16,738 bases of DNA from JAAYCI01 sp964472465 (GTDB taxonomy: Bacteria > Bacillota > Clostridia > Oscillospirales > Ruminococcaceae), in NCBI GenBank assembly GCA_964472465.1, contig CAYYLW010000049.1:1-16738 (forward strand), in the 5' to 3' direction. Shown in pieces: positions 7,598 to 14,596 of the stretch. A program made the position numbers and the translations under genes. The notes beneath the pieces are model-generated. The model did not search any database. It saw nothing but the letters and a program-made list of their open reading frames with translations, and was not told where the DNA came from. Each line of letters starts with the position of its first letter. Position 1 is the first letter of the stretch.

Positions 7598-7616
7598 TTA
7601 TACAATTTTAGTATAA
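7598..7616. promoter_or_regulatory. 19-bp AT-rich dyad over the dfx -10 and start point (Fur/PerR-like candidate)
   Basis: TTATAC, 7 nt, GTATAA form a 19-bp dyad whose 9-nt halves match at 7 of 9 positions. It covers the -10 box and predicted +1, where a repressor would block RNA polymerase. Fur-family (Fur, PerR) boxes have similar AT-rich dyads, and superoxide reductase and ferritin genes are typical targets. It is not a consensus PerR box, so the assignment is tentative. Confidence 0.4.
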
Positions 7617-7638
7617 GACAAATCTTTGGAAATGTCAA
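7610..7638 (-). promoter_or_regulatory. Sigma-A promoter of the superoxide reductase-ferritin unit
   Basis: On the minus strand, -35 TTGACA (7638-7633, perfect consensus) and -10 TATACT (7615-7610) are separated by 17 nt. Start of transcription should be near 7603, leaving an unusually long leader of about 175 nt before dfx. Confidence 0.85.
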
Positions 7639-7729
7639 ACACTTTTCGTAAATACAGCGATACTGAATATATCACACGACTTTTACACCACTTTTCGCAC
7701 TCTTTGGCGCAGTTTTCTCCTTTTTTGCC

Positions 7730-7790
7730 TTGCACGCCACACACAGGCATGCTATACTATTGTGACACTATGTGAGGTCAATATTATACT
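7730..7790 (+). promoter_or_regulatory. Tandem promoters of the Cache-GGDEF-EAL gene
   Basis: Two sigma-A-like promoters lie in series, each with a 17-nt spacer. The first is TTGCAC (7730-7735) with TATACT (7753-7758). The second is GTGACA (7762-7767) with TATACT (7785-7790). The second would start transcription only about 20 nt before the gene. Together with the divergent dfx promoter they fill the 389-nt gap between the two genes. Confidence 0.65.
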
Positions 7791-7817
7791 GATACTGCGA
7801 AGATATCATGGAGAAAA

Positions 7818-10037
7818 ATGACGAAACATAAAAAACGGAATAATCCAGCCTTATTGCTGGTTATCATTGTAGATTTGATTCTGCTGATTTCCATCCTTCT
7901 TTTAATGAGTTATGTACAGTTCTTACTGGAAAAAGACATACGCATTAACCTGACGGAAATTGTAACGCAGAACAAAGACGTGATTACCAGCCGTCTCAAG
8001 CTGGAACTCAATAACATGGATATGACCTCCCGGCAACTAGCAGAGCGTTTTGCCGCTGCGGAGGACAAAAGCCAGGAAAGCTACAAAACCATCTTCCTTG
8101 ACTATGTTTCCCAGCAGGAAAACGCTTCCTACTCCTGGGCTAACGCCGAAGGCGTGGCTGTTTTTCCCGGCGGAAAAGTAGTGGATATATCGGGCCGCCG
8201 GTATTTTCGCCTGGCGATGGACGGCATTCAAAACATCTCTGAGCGCACCGTTTCCCGCCTAACAGGGGAAGATATTTTTGTCATCAGTGTGCCGCTGAAA
8301 ATAGGCGATGAAGTGGTAGGCACCGTACAGCAGCAATACACCCCCGAAGAGATGTATAATCTTTGTGCCATCTCCCTGTATTCAGAGCAAGGGAACATCT
8401 ACATCATCAATAGTGACGGTTACATTCTCATCAGTTCACAAAACGGCAACTATGATTTGGAATCCGACAATTTGTACCGGATGATTTATCTAACCGACCC
8501 CAAGGTTTCCAAAACACTGGAAGCTGATATTCAAGTTGGCGACAGTGGATTTTTTGAGACCGCCATCAACGGCGAAAAAACCTTCTCTGCCTATACACCT
8601 ATTGAAGAGGTGTATGACTGGTTTCTCATTTCCAGTGTTGCCACCAGCGCCGTTTCGGCCAATGCCAACATTGTCATCAAGTTATTCTATTGCATTCTGC
8701 TGGTGCTGGTGGTGCTGTTCAGCTTTAGTATGTTCTACTTCCTGCGTATGAAGAAAAAACAACAAATTGCCTTGGAAAAATTGGCCTTTGAGGACGATGT
8801 GACCGGCGGCGACACCTATACAAAGTTTGCTGTAAGATGGGAAGAAACCCTGCAACACCAACCAGAGGGCGAATACGCCCTGCTGGCGCTCGACATTGAT
8901 AATTTCAAATACATCAACAGTTTCTATGGCTTTGAAACGGGTGATAACGCCCTGTGCAGTTTATACCAGCGTTACCACGCCAAACTGAAAGATGGCGAAT
9001 TCATGGCCCGCATTTCGGGCGACCATTTTGTGGTGCTGCTGAAAGATGCCAGCCAGAAACGGCTGAGCACTTTCTTCGAACCGGAAATGTTTGTGGACGG
9101 TATCAAGATTTACGTCTCTGCCGGGCTTTACCCCATTAAAGACCCCCAGGAAACCATCAATTTGATGATGGATAAGGCCAACATGGCGGTGCGCCACACC
9201 AAGAACAAACAGCAGAAAGTGGTGGCTGTTTATTCTGAAGTGGACGACCAAAAGATGATTTTCAACGAACAACTGAAACGTTCGATGGAACTGGCCATCG
9301 CCCGGGACGAAATTCTCCCCTATTTCCAGCCTAAGGTGGACGTATTCACCCAGGAACTGGTAGGCGCCGAAGCGCTTGCTCGCTGGGAAACCCAGGACGG
9401 CGCGCTTGTACCCCCGGGCACCTTCATTCCCTTATGTGAGGAGACCGGCCTCATTACCGTGCTGGACACCATCATCTTCGAAAAAACCTTGCAGTTCCTA
9501 CGCAAAAACCTGGATGCCGGCGTAGACTGTGTGCCCATTTCCGTCAACTTCTCCCGTCGCCACCTGTTTGACAAGAACTTCCTAGAGGTGATTTTGACAA
9601 AACTGGCGGAGTATCAGGTGCCCGCAAGCCTAATTGAGTTGGAACTAACCGAGACTATTTTCTTCGATAACTATCAAAACATCAATAATTTCATCAGTGA
9701 ACTGCACAAACACGGTTTCAAGGTTTCGATGGATGATTTTGGCAGCGGCTACTCTTCGCTGAACATGTTACAGGATGTAAATATCGATGTGTTAAAAATA
9801 GACCGTGGCTTTTTGCGCGGCACGGCCGACAGCGAGCGGCAAAAGGCCGTGTTTGGGGCCATTGTACAAATGGCCAAAAAGCTGGACATCAAAGTGGTGG
9901 TGGAGGGCGTGGAATTCCCTGAAAATGTGGCGCTGCTGAAAGAATTTGACTGCCGTATTGCCCAGGGCTTCTACTATGCAAAACCCATGAACCAAAAAGC
10001 GTTTGGCAAGGTATGCCGGGAGGGAATACTGGGATGA
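7818..10037 (+). CDS. Membrane c-di-GMP phosphodiesterase: Cache - degenerate GGDEF - EAL
   Basis: The 739-residue protein has TM1 (about 11-33), an extracellular double-Cache sensor (about 38-282, with GRRYF at 126-130), TM2 (about 285-309), GGDEF (about 320-470) and EAL (about 485-739). The GGDEF signature is SGDHF (400-404), so cyclase activity is unlikely, although the metal and GTP residues D359 and D361 remain. EAL looks active: E518-A-L, N577, E609 and E612, D639-D640 (DDFG), K660, E696 and Q716. It should hydrolyse c-di-GMP in response to an outside signal. ATG 7818 has GGAG 4 nt upstream. Its stop overlaps the start of a substrate-binding lipoprotein gene as ATGA, which suggests a shared task. 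Confidence 0.93.
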   Translation: MTKHKKRNNPALLLVIIVDLILLISILLLMSYVQFLLEKDIRINLTEIVTQNKDVITSRLKLELNNMDMTSRQLAERFAAAEDKSQESYKTIFLDYVSQQENASYSWANAEGVAVFPGGKVVDISGRRYFRLAMDGIQNISERTVSRLTGEDIFVISVPLKIGDEVVGTVQQQYTPEEMYNLCAISLYSEQGNIYIINSDGYILISSQNGNYDLESDNLYRMIYLTDPKVSKTLEADIQVGDSGFFETAINGEKTFSAYTPIEEVYDWFLISSVATSAVSANANIVIKLFYCILLVLVVLFSFSMFYFLRMKKKQQIALEKLAFEDDVTGGDTYTKFAVRWEETLQHQPEGEYALLALDIDNFKYINSFYGFETGDNALCSLYQRYHAKLKDGEFMARISGDHFVVLLKDASQKRLSTFFEPEMFVDGIKIYVSAGLYPIKDPQETINLMMDKANMAVRHTKNKQQKVVAVYSEVDDQKMIFNEQLKRSMELAIARDEILPYFQPKVDVFTQELVGAEALARWETQDGALVPPGTFIPLCEETGLITVLDTIIFEKTLQFLRKNLDAGVDCVPISVNFSRRHLFDKNFLEVILTKLAEYQVPASLIELELTETIFFDNYQNINNFISELHKHGFKVSMDDFGSGYSSLNMLQDVNIDVLKIDRGFLRGTADSERQKAVFGAIVQMAKKLDIKVVVEGVEFPENVALLKEFDCRIAQGFYYAKPMNQKAFGKVCREGILG

Positions 10038-11056
10038 GAAATTGGATGAAGCGGGGGGCCTGCCTGCTGTGTGTATTGGTGCTGGGCCTTTCCCTGTTGC
10101 CTGGTTGCGGTGGCAATAAGCAGGTGCGGATAGGTGTTTCCATGGGGGTGGGCCCGGCCGAGCGCTGGGACAAGGAAAAAGCCTTCATGGAGGCCAAAGC
10201 GGCCGAGATGGGACTAGAAATAGAGGTGCGGCTTAACCGCAGCGATGAACCCCAAACCTACAAAGAGGACTGCATAGAAATGATAGACAGCGGCATAGAT
10301 GTGCTGATTCTTACCCCACGGGACGTGAACGATGTGGCGGATGTGATGGCCTATGCCAAGGAAAAGAAGGTACCTGTGATCAGCTACGCACGGGCAGCCC
10401 AAAGCGAGGATATAACCCTGTTTGTGGGCTACGACAACAGCCGTATTGGCCAGCGGCAGGGGCAGTACCTTTCTGAACTTGTGTTCAGCGGAGACTATAT
10501 TTTGCTGCGGGGCGACCCCAACGACAGCAATGCCGGGCTTCTGTATGAGGGCGCCATGCGCTATATTGAACCTTTGGGCGATAGCATCAACATTCTTCTA
10601 GACGCCCCTGTACCAGGATGGTCACCTGAGGAAGCAAAAACCCTGGTGCTGGACGCCGTGAAAGCCAACGGCAACCAGGTGGACGCCATTCTGGCCCCGA
10701 ACGATAAAATTGCCGGCGCCTGCGCCGAAGCCTTGGCTGAACTGGGGGTCACCCAGCCGGTGGTCATCACCGGGATGGATGCAGAACTGAGCGCAGCCCA
10801 GCGTATTGCACAGGGCACACAGGACATCACCTTCTATATGGCGCTGAAAGAACTGGCCGATACGGCCGTCATCGAAGCCCACAACTTGGCAACCGGTAAA
10901 GAGACGGGGGCCAACGCCGAATTGCCCCTTGACGCAGGCGGGTTTGTAAGCGCAAACTTGCTAACGGGGGAATTGGTGACGAAAGAAAACCTGAACCGCG
11001 TACTGATAGACGGCGGTGTATATGCCCACGAGGACGTGTATGGCGCGGCCGCCTAA
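10034..11056 (+). CDS. XylF-like sugar-binding lipoprotein, possible sensor partner of the phosphodiesterase
   Basis: This is a 340-residue periplasmic-binding-protein-fold lipoprotein. A signal peptide ends in the lipobox LLPGC (C25), so it should be anchored to the outer face of the membrane. It resembles D-xylose-binding XylF: ERW near the N-terminus, VGYDNSRIG, RGDPNDSNAG, ILAPNDKIAG and TGMDAEL are the usual ligand-contact segments. I chose ATG 10034 (overlapping the previous stop) because GGAGG lies 10 nt upstream and the signal peptide then has normal length. No permease or ATPase gene is adjacent. It may present a ligand to the Cache domain rather than feed a transporter. The exact ligand is unknown. 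Confidence 0.88.
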   Translation: MRNWMKRGACLLCVLVLGLSLLPGCGGNKQVRIGVSMGVGPAERWDKEKAFMEAKAAEMGLEIEVRLNRSDEPQTYKEDCIEMIDSGIDVLILTPRDVNDVADVMAYAKEKKVPVISYARAAQSEDITLFVGYDNSRIGQRQGQYLSELVFSGDYILLRGDPNDSNAGLLYEGAMRYIEPLGDSINILLDAPVPGWSPEEAKTLVLDAVKANGNQVDAILAPNDKIAGACAEALAELGVTQPVVITGMDAELSAAQRIAQGTQDITFYMALKELADTAVIEAHNLATGKETGANAELPLDAGGFVSANLLTGELVTKENLNRVLIDGGVYAHEDVYGAAA

Positions 11057-11087
11057 GAAAAGGCGGAAAGATTGTGCGGTATGTCTC

Positions 11088-11116
11088 TTGTGGTTTAAAG
11101 CCAGATGGCCTATACT
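11088..11116 (+). promoter_or_regulatory. Promoter of the amidohydrolase gene
   Basis: TTGTGG (11088-11093), a 17-nt spacer and TATACT (11111-11116) fit a sigma-A promoter with a weak -35. Start of transcription would be near 11123, giving a leader of about 125 nt. I see no terminator between the lipoprotein gene and this point, so read-through is possible. Confidence 0.55.
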
Positions 11117-11144
11117 AAAATCATTATAAATACCAGCTGTGCAG

Positions 11145-11249
11145 GGCTACCTTTTGCCCAAAAAACGTAGCGGTCATACTCAAGTAAGGTAGCCGCCGTA
11201 TACCAGCCGGTTTGTTTGCAACTGCAAAACAAAACGGAGGTGTATACGG
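11145..11249 (+). promoter_or_regulatory. Structured leader covering the amidohydrolase ribosome binding site
   Basis: Two helices are visible. First, GGCTACCTT (11145-11153) pairs perfectly with AAGGTAGCC (11186-11194). Second, CCGTATAC (11196-11203) pairs with GTATACGG (11242-11249), enclosing an inner stem between 11207-11220 and 11223-11237. The second hairpin includes part of the GGAGG site (11236-11240) and the first base of the GTG start, so it should limit translation when folded. The arrangement is what a translational riboswitch or protein-controlled leader would show. I do not match it to a known riboswitch class. Confidence 0.5.
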
Positions 11250-12610
11250 TGGCTTTTTCTTTGCTTTTCCAAAATATTCACAGCTTGGTGAGTTGTAACC
11301 ACCAAGACGAGATTCTTCACGGGGTAAATCTGCTGGCTCGCGATGGAGAGATTGTGTATATCGGGCCCGAGGCACAAACGGCCGACGAGGTGGTGGACGC
11401 CTCCTCTATGGCCGTGTATCCCGGGCTAATCAATACACACCATCACCTGTACCAAACCTTTAGCAGGAACATCCCCGCGCTGCAAAATCTAGAGTTGTTC
11501 GGCTGGCTAAAAGCCAGCTATCAAATCTGGAAAAACCTGAATGAGGACACTGTATATTACAGTTCCCTCACCGGCCTGGGCGAGCTTTTAAAAGGCGGCT
11601 GTACCACCTGTGCCGACCACCACTATGTATTCCCAAAGGGGGCAAGTGGCATCACGGCGGCCCAGTTCCGGGCTGCGGAAGATTTGGGCATTCGCCTGCA
11701 CGCGGCACGCGGTAGCATGGACCGTAGTGAGAAAGATGGCGGCCTGCCGCCAGATAGCGTGGTGCAGACCATCGATGAAATATTACGGGCAGGCGAAGAG
11801 GCGGTAGCTGCCTTTCACGACCCCGGCCGTTTCTCCATGCGCCAGGTGATGCTAGCGCCCTGCTCCCCTTTCAGTGTGAGCGCCGACTTGATGCGAGAAA
11901 GCGCCAAGCAGGCACGTGCACTGGGTGTGCGGCTACACACCCACCTGGCCGAAACCCAGGATGAAGAACGCTATACCCTAGAGACAGTGGGTATGCGCCC
12001 ACTGGCCTACATGGAACAGTTGGGCTGGCTGGGCCAGGATGTCTGGTTTGCCCATGGCATTCACTTTAACGACGAAGAACTGCGCCTGCTGGCCAGTACG
12101 GGCACCGGCGTGGCCCATTGCCCCATCAGCAATATGAAGCTCTCCTCCGGTGTGGCGCGCATTCCCGAAATGCTCCGCTTGGGTGTTCCGGCGGGCCTTG
12201 CCGTGGATGGTTCTGCCAGCAACGATGGCAGCAACCTGTTGGAAGAGCTGCGGGTGGGCTACCTGTTGCACCGGCTTAGCAGCAGTTCGGTCGCCCCCAC
12301 CGGCTACGATATGCTAAAGATGGCCACCCGTGGCAGCGCTGCCCTTCTGGGCCGCACGGATATTGGGCACCTGGATGTGGGCATGGCGGCAGACTGGTTC
12401 TCCATCCGCCTAGACGGCATCGAGCAAAACGGCGCCACACTGGACCCCGCCGCCCTGCTGGGCACAGTGGGCTATAAGGGCAGCGTGGATAGCACCGTGA
12501 TCAATGGCCGCATTGTGCAGCGCCGTGGCCTGTTGCAAAACATGGATGAGGCCCGCATTGTGCGGGAGTCTCAGCCCGTGTTGGGGCGTTTCCTGGCCCG
12601 CTATCTTTAA
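11249..12610 (+). CDS. Amidohydrolase, probably 8-oxoguanine deaminase
   Basis: The protein belongs to the TRZ/ATZ-type amidohydrolase superfamily, metal-dependent purine or pyrimidine deaminases. Counted from GTG 11249 it has 453 residues. The metal site shows NTHHHLYQTF (about 62-71), LHTHLAETQDE, FAHGIHF and VDGSASNDGSNL. These segments together match the 8-oxoguanine deaminase subgroup, which converts 8-oxoguanine to urate. Related activities (guanine or other deaminases) cannot be excluded. I chose GTG 11249 because GGAGG lies 8 nt upstream and the protein then begins like the family. A TTG in frame at 11216 lies inside the leader hairpin. It sits downstream of the lipoprotein gene and ends at a strong terminator. 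Confidence 0.85.
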   Translation: MAFSLLFQNIHSLVSCNHQDEILHGVNLLARDGEIVYIGPEAQTADEVVDASSMAVYPGLINTHHHLYQTFSRNIPALQNLELFGWLKASYQIWKNLNEDTVYYSSLTGLGELLKGGCTTCADHHYVFPKGASGITAAQFRAAEDLGIRLHAARGSMDRSEKDGGLPPDSVVQTIDEILRAGEEAVAAFHDPGRFSMRQVMLAPCSPFSVSADLMRESAKQARALGVRLHTHLAETQDEERYTLETVGMRPLAYMEQLGWLGQDVWFAHGIHFNDEELRLLASTGTGVAHCPISNMKLSSGVARIPEMLRLGVPAGLAVDGSASNDGSNLLEELRVGYLLHRLSSSSVAPTGYDMLKMATRGSAALLGRTDIGHLDVGMAADWFSIRLDGIEQNGATLDPAALLGTVGYKGSVDSTVINGRIVQRRGLLQNMDEARIVRESQPVLGRFLARYL

Positions 12611-12635
12611 GGCCTCGTTTCCTTTGTATACAGTG

Positions 12636-12676
12636 CCCCCCGCCGCAGGCCGTGCACCTGTGGCGGGGGGTATTTT
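12636..12676 (+). terminator. Strong intrinsic terminator after the amidohydrolase
   Basis: Arms 12636-12649 and 12657-12670 pair over 14 bp with one G-U and a 7-nt loop, followed by TATTTT. It ends the plus-strand transcript 26 nt after the amidohydrolase stop. On the minus strand it lacks a T-tract, so it should not serve the convergent oxidoreductase well. Confidence 0.88.
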
Positions 12677-12725
12677 CGGTTTATTCCCGCCTCGCAAGCG
12701 TGGGGAAAACTGGCGGCTGGGCCGT

Positions 12726-13802
12726 CTATACGATTGGCACCCAGCGGCCATCGTCATCGGCACTGCGTAGCATCGCATTGCAAATCTTTACAATCTGCGC
12801 ACCCGCAGTAAAATCCGGGTAAGCCGGAAGAGGCGTTTGTACGCCGCTTTCTACGGCCTGATAGTACAGTTTTACCAGGCTGCGAAAGGTATCGGCAAAC
12901 CCATTGCCAAAACCAAACACCTCGGTGTTCACGCCTCCACCTTTCATGGCGGTGTGCAGCATGTTATTTTCCTCGCTATTCCACCAGAGGTTTTGTGTTT
13001 CTCCCGTCACCTCCAAAGAGATGCGGTTGATGCGCCCCTGCGATACCTCGGAGAGGGTCACGGAGCCAATGGCCCCATCCTCAAACTGGAGGTTTACACA
13101 GGCGGTGTCCTCCGAAATCACCTCAATGGTCTCTTTGGCCTCGCGTGTGCCCAGCGGGTACATATGGCCATCCTCCACCAGGCGCACAGGGTTATACCGC
13201 CCAAACAGGGCGCTAACCGCACATATGTTTTTGCCGGAAATATACTGTGCAATATCTGCCCAGTGCGAGCCAATTTCTGTTACAGCCCGCATCCGCCCTG
13301 CTAGCTTTGGGTTGTACCGCCAATCCAGCGGCGCGGGAAACGCATTGAACTCCTGCAAATAACTACCATGTATCAGCATCACAGGGCCAAAACCGGGCGA
13401 GGCAACCACCCCGCGTGCTTTCTGGCAGGCCATGTGAAACCGTACATTGAAATTGACGGCACAGATACAGCCTTTCTCCTGGGCCAGCTTGGCCAGTTGG
13501 TCTGCCTCTTGGTCGTCAAAACACAAGGGTTTTTCGCAAAGTACATGCTTTTTGTGCTCCAGCAGCCGGCTTACCATCTCAAAATGTAGGCTGGGCGGAG
13601 AGCAGACATGCACTGTGTCAATCTCGGGAGCAAACAGCAACTCCGGATTGGTGCCATAGGCGGGAATATGCCAGCGCTGGGCAAACGCCTGTGCTTTTTC
13701 CTCTGTTACGTCCACGGCAGCCATTAGGTCTATACCCGCAGCCTTCAGTGCCTCCGCATGTGTGTTGGCAATATTGCCCGCTCCCCAAATTGCAGCTCTC
13801 AT
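12726..13802 (-). CDS. Gfo/Idh/MocA family NAD(P)-dependent oxidoreductase
   Basis: This is a 358-residue dehydrogenase with an N-terminal Rossmann fold (GAGNIA at 7-12), the catalytic CEKP motif at 89-92 and a C-terminal substrate domain with EIGSHWADIA (176-185). H180 and D183 are the likely catalytic pair. The family oxidises sugars, inositols, or N-acetylated or glycosidic sugar substrates, and sequence alone does not give this one's substrate. ATG 13802 has GGAG 7 nt upstream. The gene stands alone, convergent with the amidohydrolase and divergent from the tRNA region. The XylF-like lipoprotein two genes away could hint at sugar use, but that link is weak. Confidence 0.93.
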   Translation of the reverse strand: MRAAIWGAGNIANTHAEALKAAGIDLMAAVDVTEEKAQAFAQRWHIPAYGTNPELLFAPEIDTVHVCSPPSLHFEMVSRLLEHKKHVLCEKPLCFDDQEADQLAKLAQEKGCICAVNFNVRFHMACQKARGVVASPGFGPVMLIHGSYLQEFNAFPAPLDWRYNPKLAGRMRAVTEIGSHWADIAQYISGKNICAVSALFGRYNPVRLVEDGHMYPLGTREAKETIEVISEDTACVNLQFEDGAIGSVTLSEVSQGRINRISLEVTGETQNLWWNSEENNMLHTAMKGGGVNTEVFGFGNGFADTFRSLVKLYYQAVESGVQTPLPAYPDFTAGAQIVKICNAMLRSADDDGRWVPIV

Positions 13803-13913
13803 AGCTAGTCTCCACCTTCTACTTCATATGGTGATACTGCATGCGGCCCGCAGCACGGGTCACCTCAGCCTGTACCGCCGACCCAATTTTTTGCAAAGCC
13901 GGGGTATTGTATG

Positions 13914-13942
13914 ATACTACCACCCCCGCCCCCGTTTTACAA
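13914..13942 (-). promoter_or_regulatory. Candidate promoter of the Gfo/Idh/MocA gene
   Basis: On the minus strand, TTGTAA (13942-13937), a 17-nt spacer and TAGTAT (13919-13914) give a modest sigma-A match about 110 nt before the start codon. The spacer is very G-rich. No better candidate lies closer to the gene. Confidence 0.35.
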
Positions 13943-14015
13943 CATCCATTTCACAGCACCCTGTTTTCTGGACGGGGAACCACCGCAAATTCACCACAGA
14001 AGTCCGTGCTACTTC

Positions 14016-14043
14016 TTGACTTAGAGGCTGCATATGTTACAAT
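14016..14043 (+). promoter_or_regulatory. Promoter in the gene-less region before the tRNAs
   Basis: TTGACT (14016-14021), a 16-nt spacer and TACAAT (14038-14043) form a good sigma-A promoter reading toward the tRNAs. Start would be near 14050, about 240 nt before the broken tRNA and 336 nt before the intact one, so it may drive a separate RNA as well. Confidence 0.65.
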
Positions 14044-14049
14044 AGAAAA

Positions 14050-14285
14050 GCGGTGCGCGCACACGCTATTTCACTTTTTACCGCCAGGCTGCCCTGGCCG
14101 TACGACACCGCAGTATCCGGTTTGTTCCAAACCGAATTCTCATTTTCAGGGCTTTTGTCCACAGTGCGCCAGCCGCAATGCCGCGCCTCTGCATTTCCGC
14201 AAGGCCTCTCTTCCGCAGGAAAGAACAGCGGCTTTTCAGCGCATGCCGCCGAGCGGCCCTGGGCTGTATTTTGTATTCAAAAGCC
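14050..14285 (+). ncRNA. Candidate structured RNA of unknown class
   Basis: The 489-nt gap 13803-14291 has no protein gene I can support, but the part after the promoter is rich in pairings. Short stems come first: GCGGT/ACCGC (14050-14054, 14080-14084), GCCAGG/CCTGGC (14083-14098) and CGGTTTG/CAAACCG (14118-14134). Then four nested helices form a rod: 14147-14152 with 14256-14261, 14164-14169 with 14239-14244, 14171-14176 with 14228-14233, and 14194-14198 with 14218-14222. TTTTG-TATT-CAAAA closes the end at 14269-14282. The length and rod shape recall 6S-like RNAs, but I see no diagnostic 6S motif. GC-rich DNA also yields chance stems. Confidence 0.3.
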
Positions 14286-14291
14286 AGATAC

Positions 14292-14343
14292 GCGCCAATA
14301 GCTCAGTAGGATAGAGCATCTGCCTTCTAAACCGTGGGTCGAG
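14292..14343 (+). pseudogene. Broken tRNA-Arg(TCT) copy
   Basis: The 5' acceptor strand GCGCCAA, the D-arm (GCTC...GAGC), the 5' anticodon stem TCTGC and loop CTTCTAA (anticodon TCT) are intact. After them the 3' half of the anticodon stem and the variable loop are missing. The T-arm is reduced to GTGGGTCGA without TTC, and there is no 3' acceptor strand. It cannot fold as a tRNA. GCATCTGC (14316-14323) can instead pair with the following GCAGCTG, which leads into six T residues, so it may now act as a terminator-like hairpin. Confidence 0.75.
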
Positions 14344-14385
14344 CAGCTGTTTTTTGGCAAGTCCCAAAATCAAAATTTCATATAC

Positions 14386-14462
14386 GCGCCTGTAGCTCAG
14401 TCGGATAGAGCACGTGCCTTCTAAGCATGGGGCCAGGGGTTCGAATCCCTTCAGGCGCGCCA
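14386..14462 (+). tRNA. tRNA-Arg, anticodon TCT
   Basis: A full cloverleaf is present: acceptor GCGCCTG/CAGGCGC, D-stem GCTC/GAGC, anticodon stem CGTGC/GCATG with loop CTTCTAA (anticodon TCT), 5-nt variable loop, and T-stem AGGGG/CCCTT with TTCGAAT. The 3' end is encoded as G-CCA. It reads the AGA/AGG arginine codons. The integrase gene immediately downstream suggests that its 3' end is the attachment site of an integrated element. Confidence 0.95.
14450..14459 (+). repeat. Candidate attachment core, left copy (tRNA-Arg 3' end)
   Basis: TTCAGGCGCG forms the T-stem/acceptor end of tRNA-Arg and is repeated exactly at 16629-16638. Tyrosine integrases often recombine at tRNA 3' ends. Ten bases is short for such a core. 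Confidence 0.4.
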
Positions 14463-14499
14463 ATCGGTAGAATTTTTATTGTTCTACCGATTTTTTATT
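14462..14499 (+). terminator. Intrinsic terminator of the tRNA-Arg transcript
   Basis: AATCGGTAGAA (14462-14472) pairs perfectly with TTCTACCGATT (14482-14492), an 11-bp stem with a 9-nt T-rich loop, followed by TTTTATTT. The stem begins at the last base of the tRNA CCA end. If the attachment site is inside the tRNA, this terminator belongs to the integrated element. Confidence 0.9.
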
Positions 14500-14596
14500 T
14501 CTATTCCCCACTCCAGACTTTTTGCCCTCGGCTCTTCGGTAAAAAGAGCGCATTCCCGTTTTGTGTTCGCCAGAGATGCCAAAAAATGAACTTTGA

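Noticed and set aside
13841..14314. Plus-strand open frame with CSKPNSHFQGFCPQC, vaguely like a zinc ribbon
   Set aside because: It starts upstream of the only good promoter, has no ribosome binding site, runs into the tRNA remnant, and its composition looks non-coding. The cysteine pairs are probably chance.
14292..14343. A second functional tRNA-Arg
   Set aside because: The anticodon stem cannot close, the T-loop lacks TTC and the 3' acceptor strand is missing, so it was called a pseudogene.
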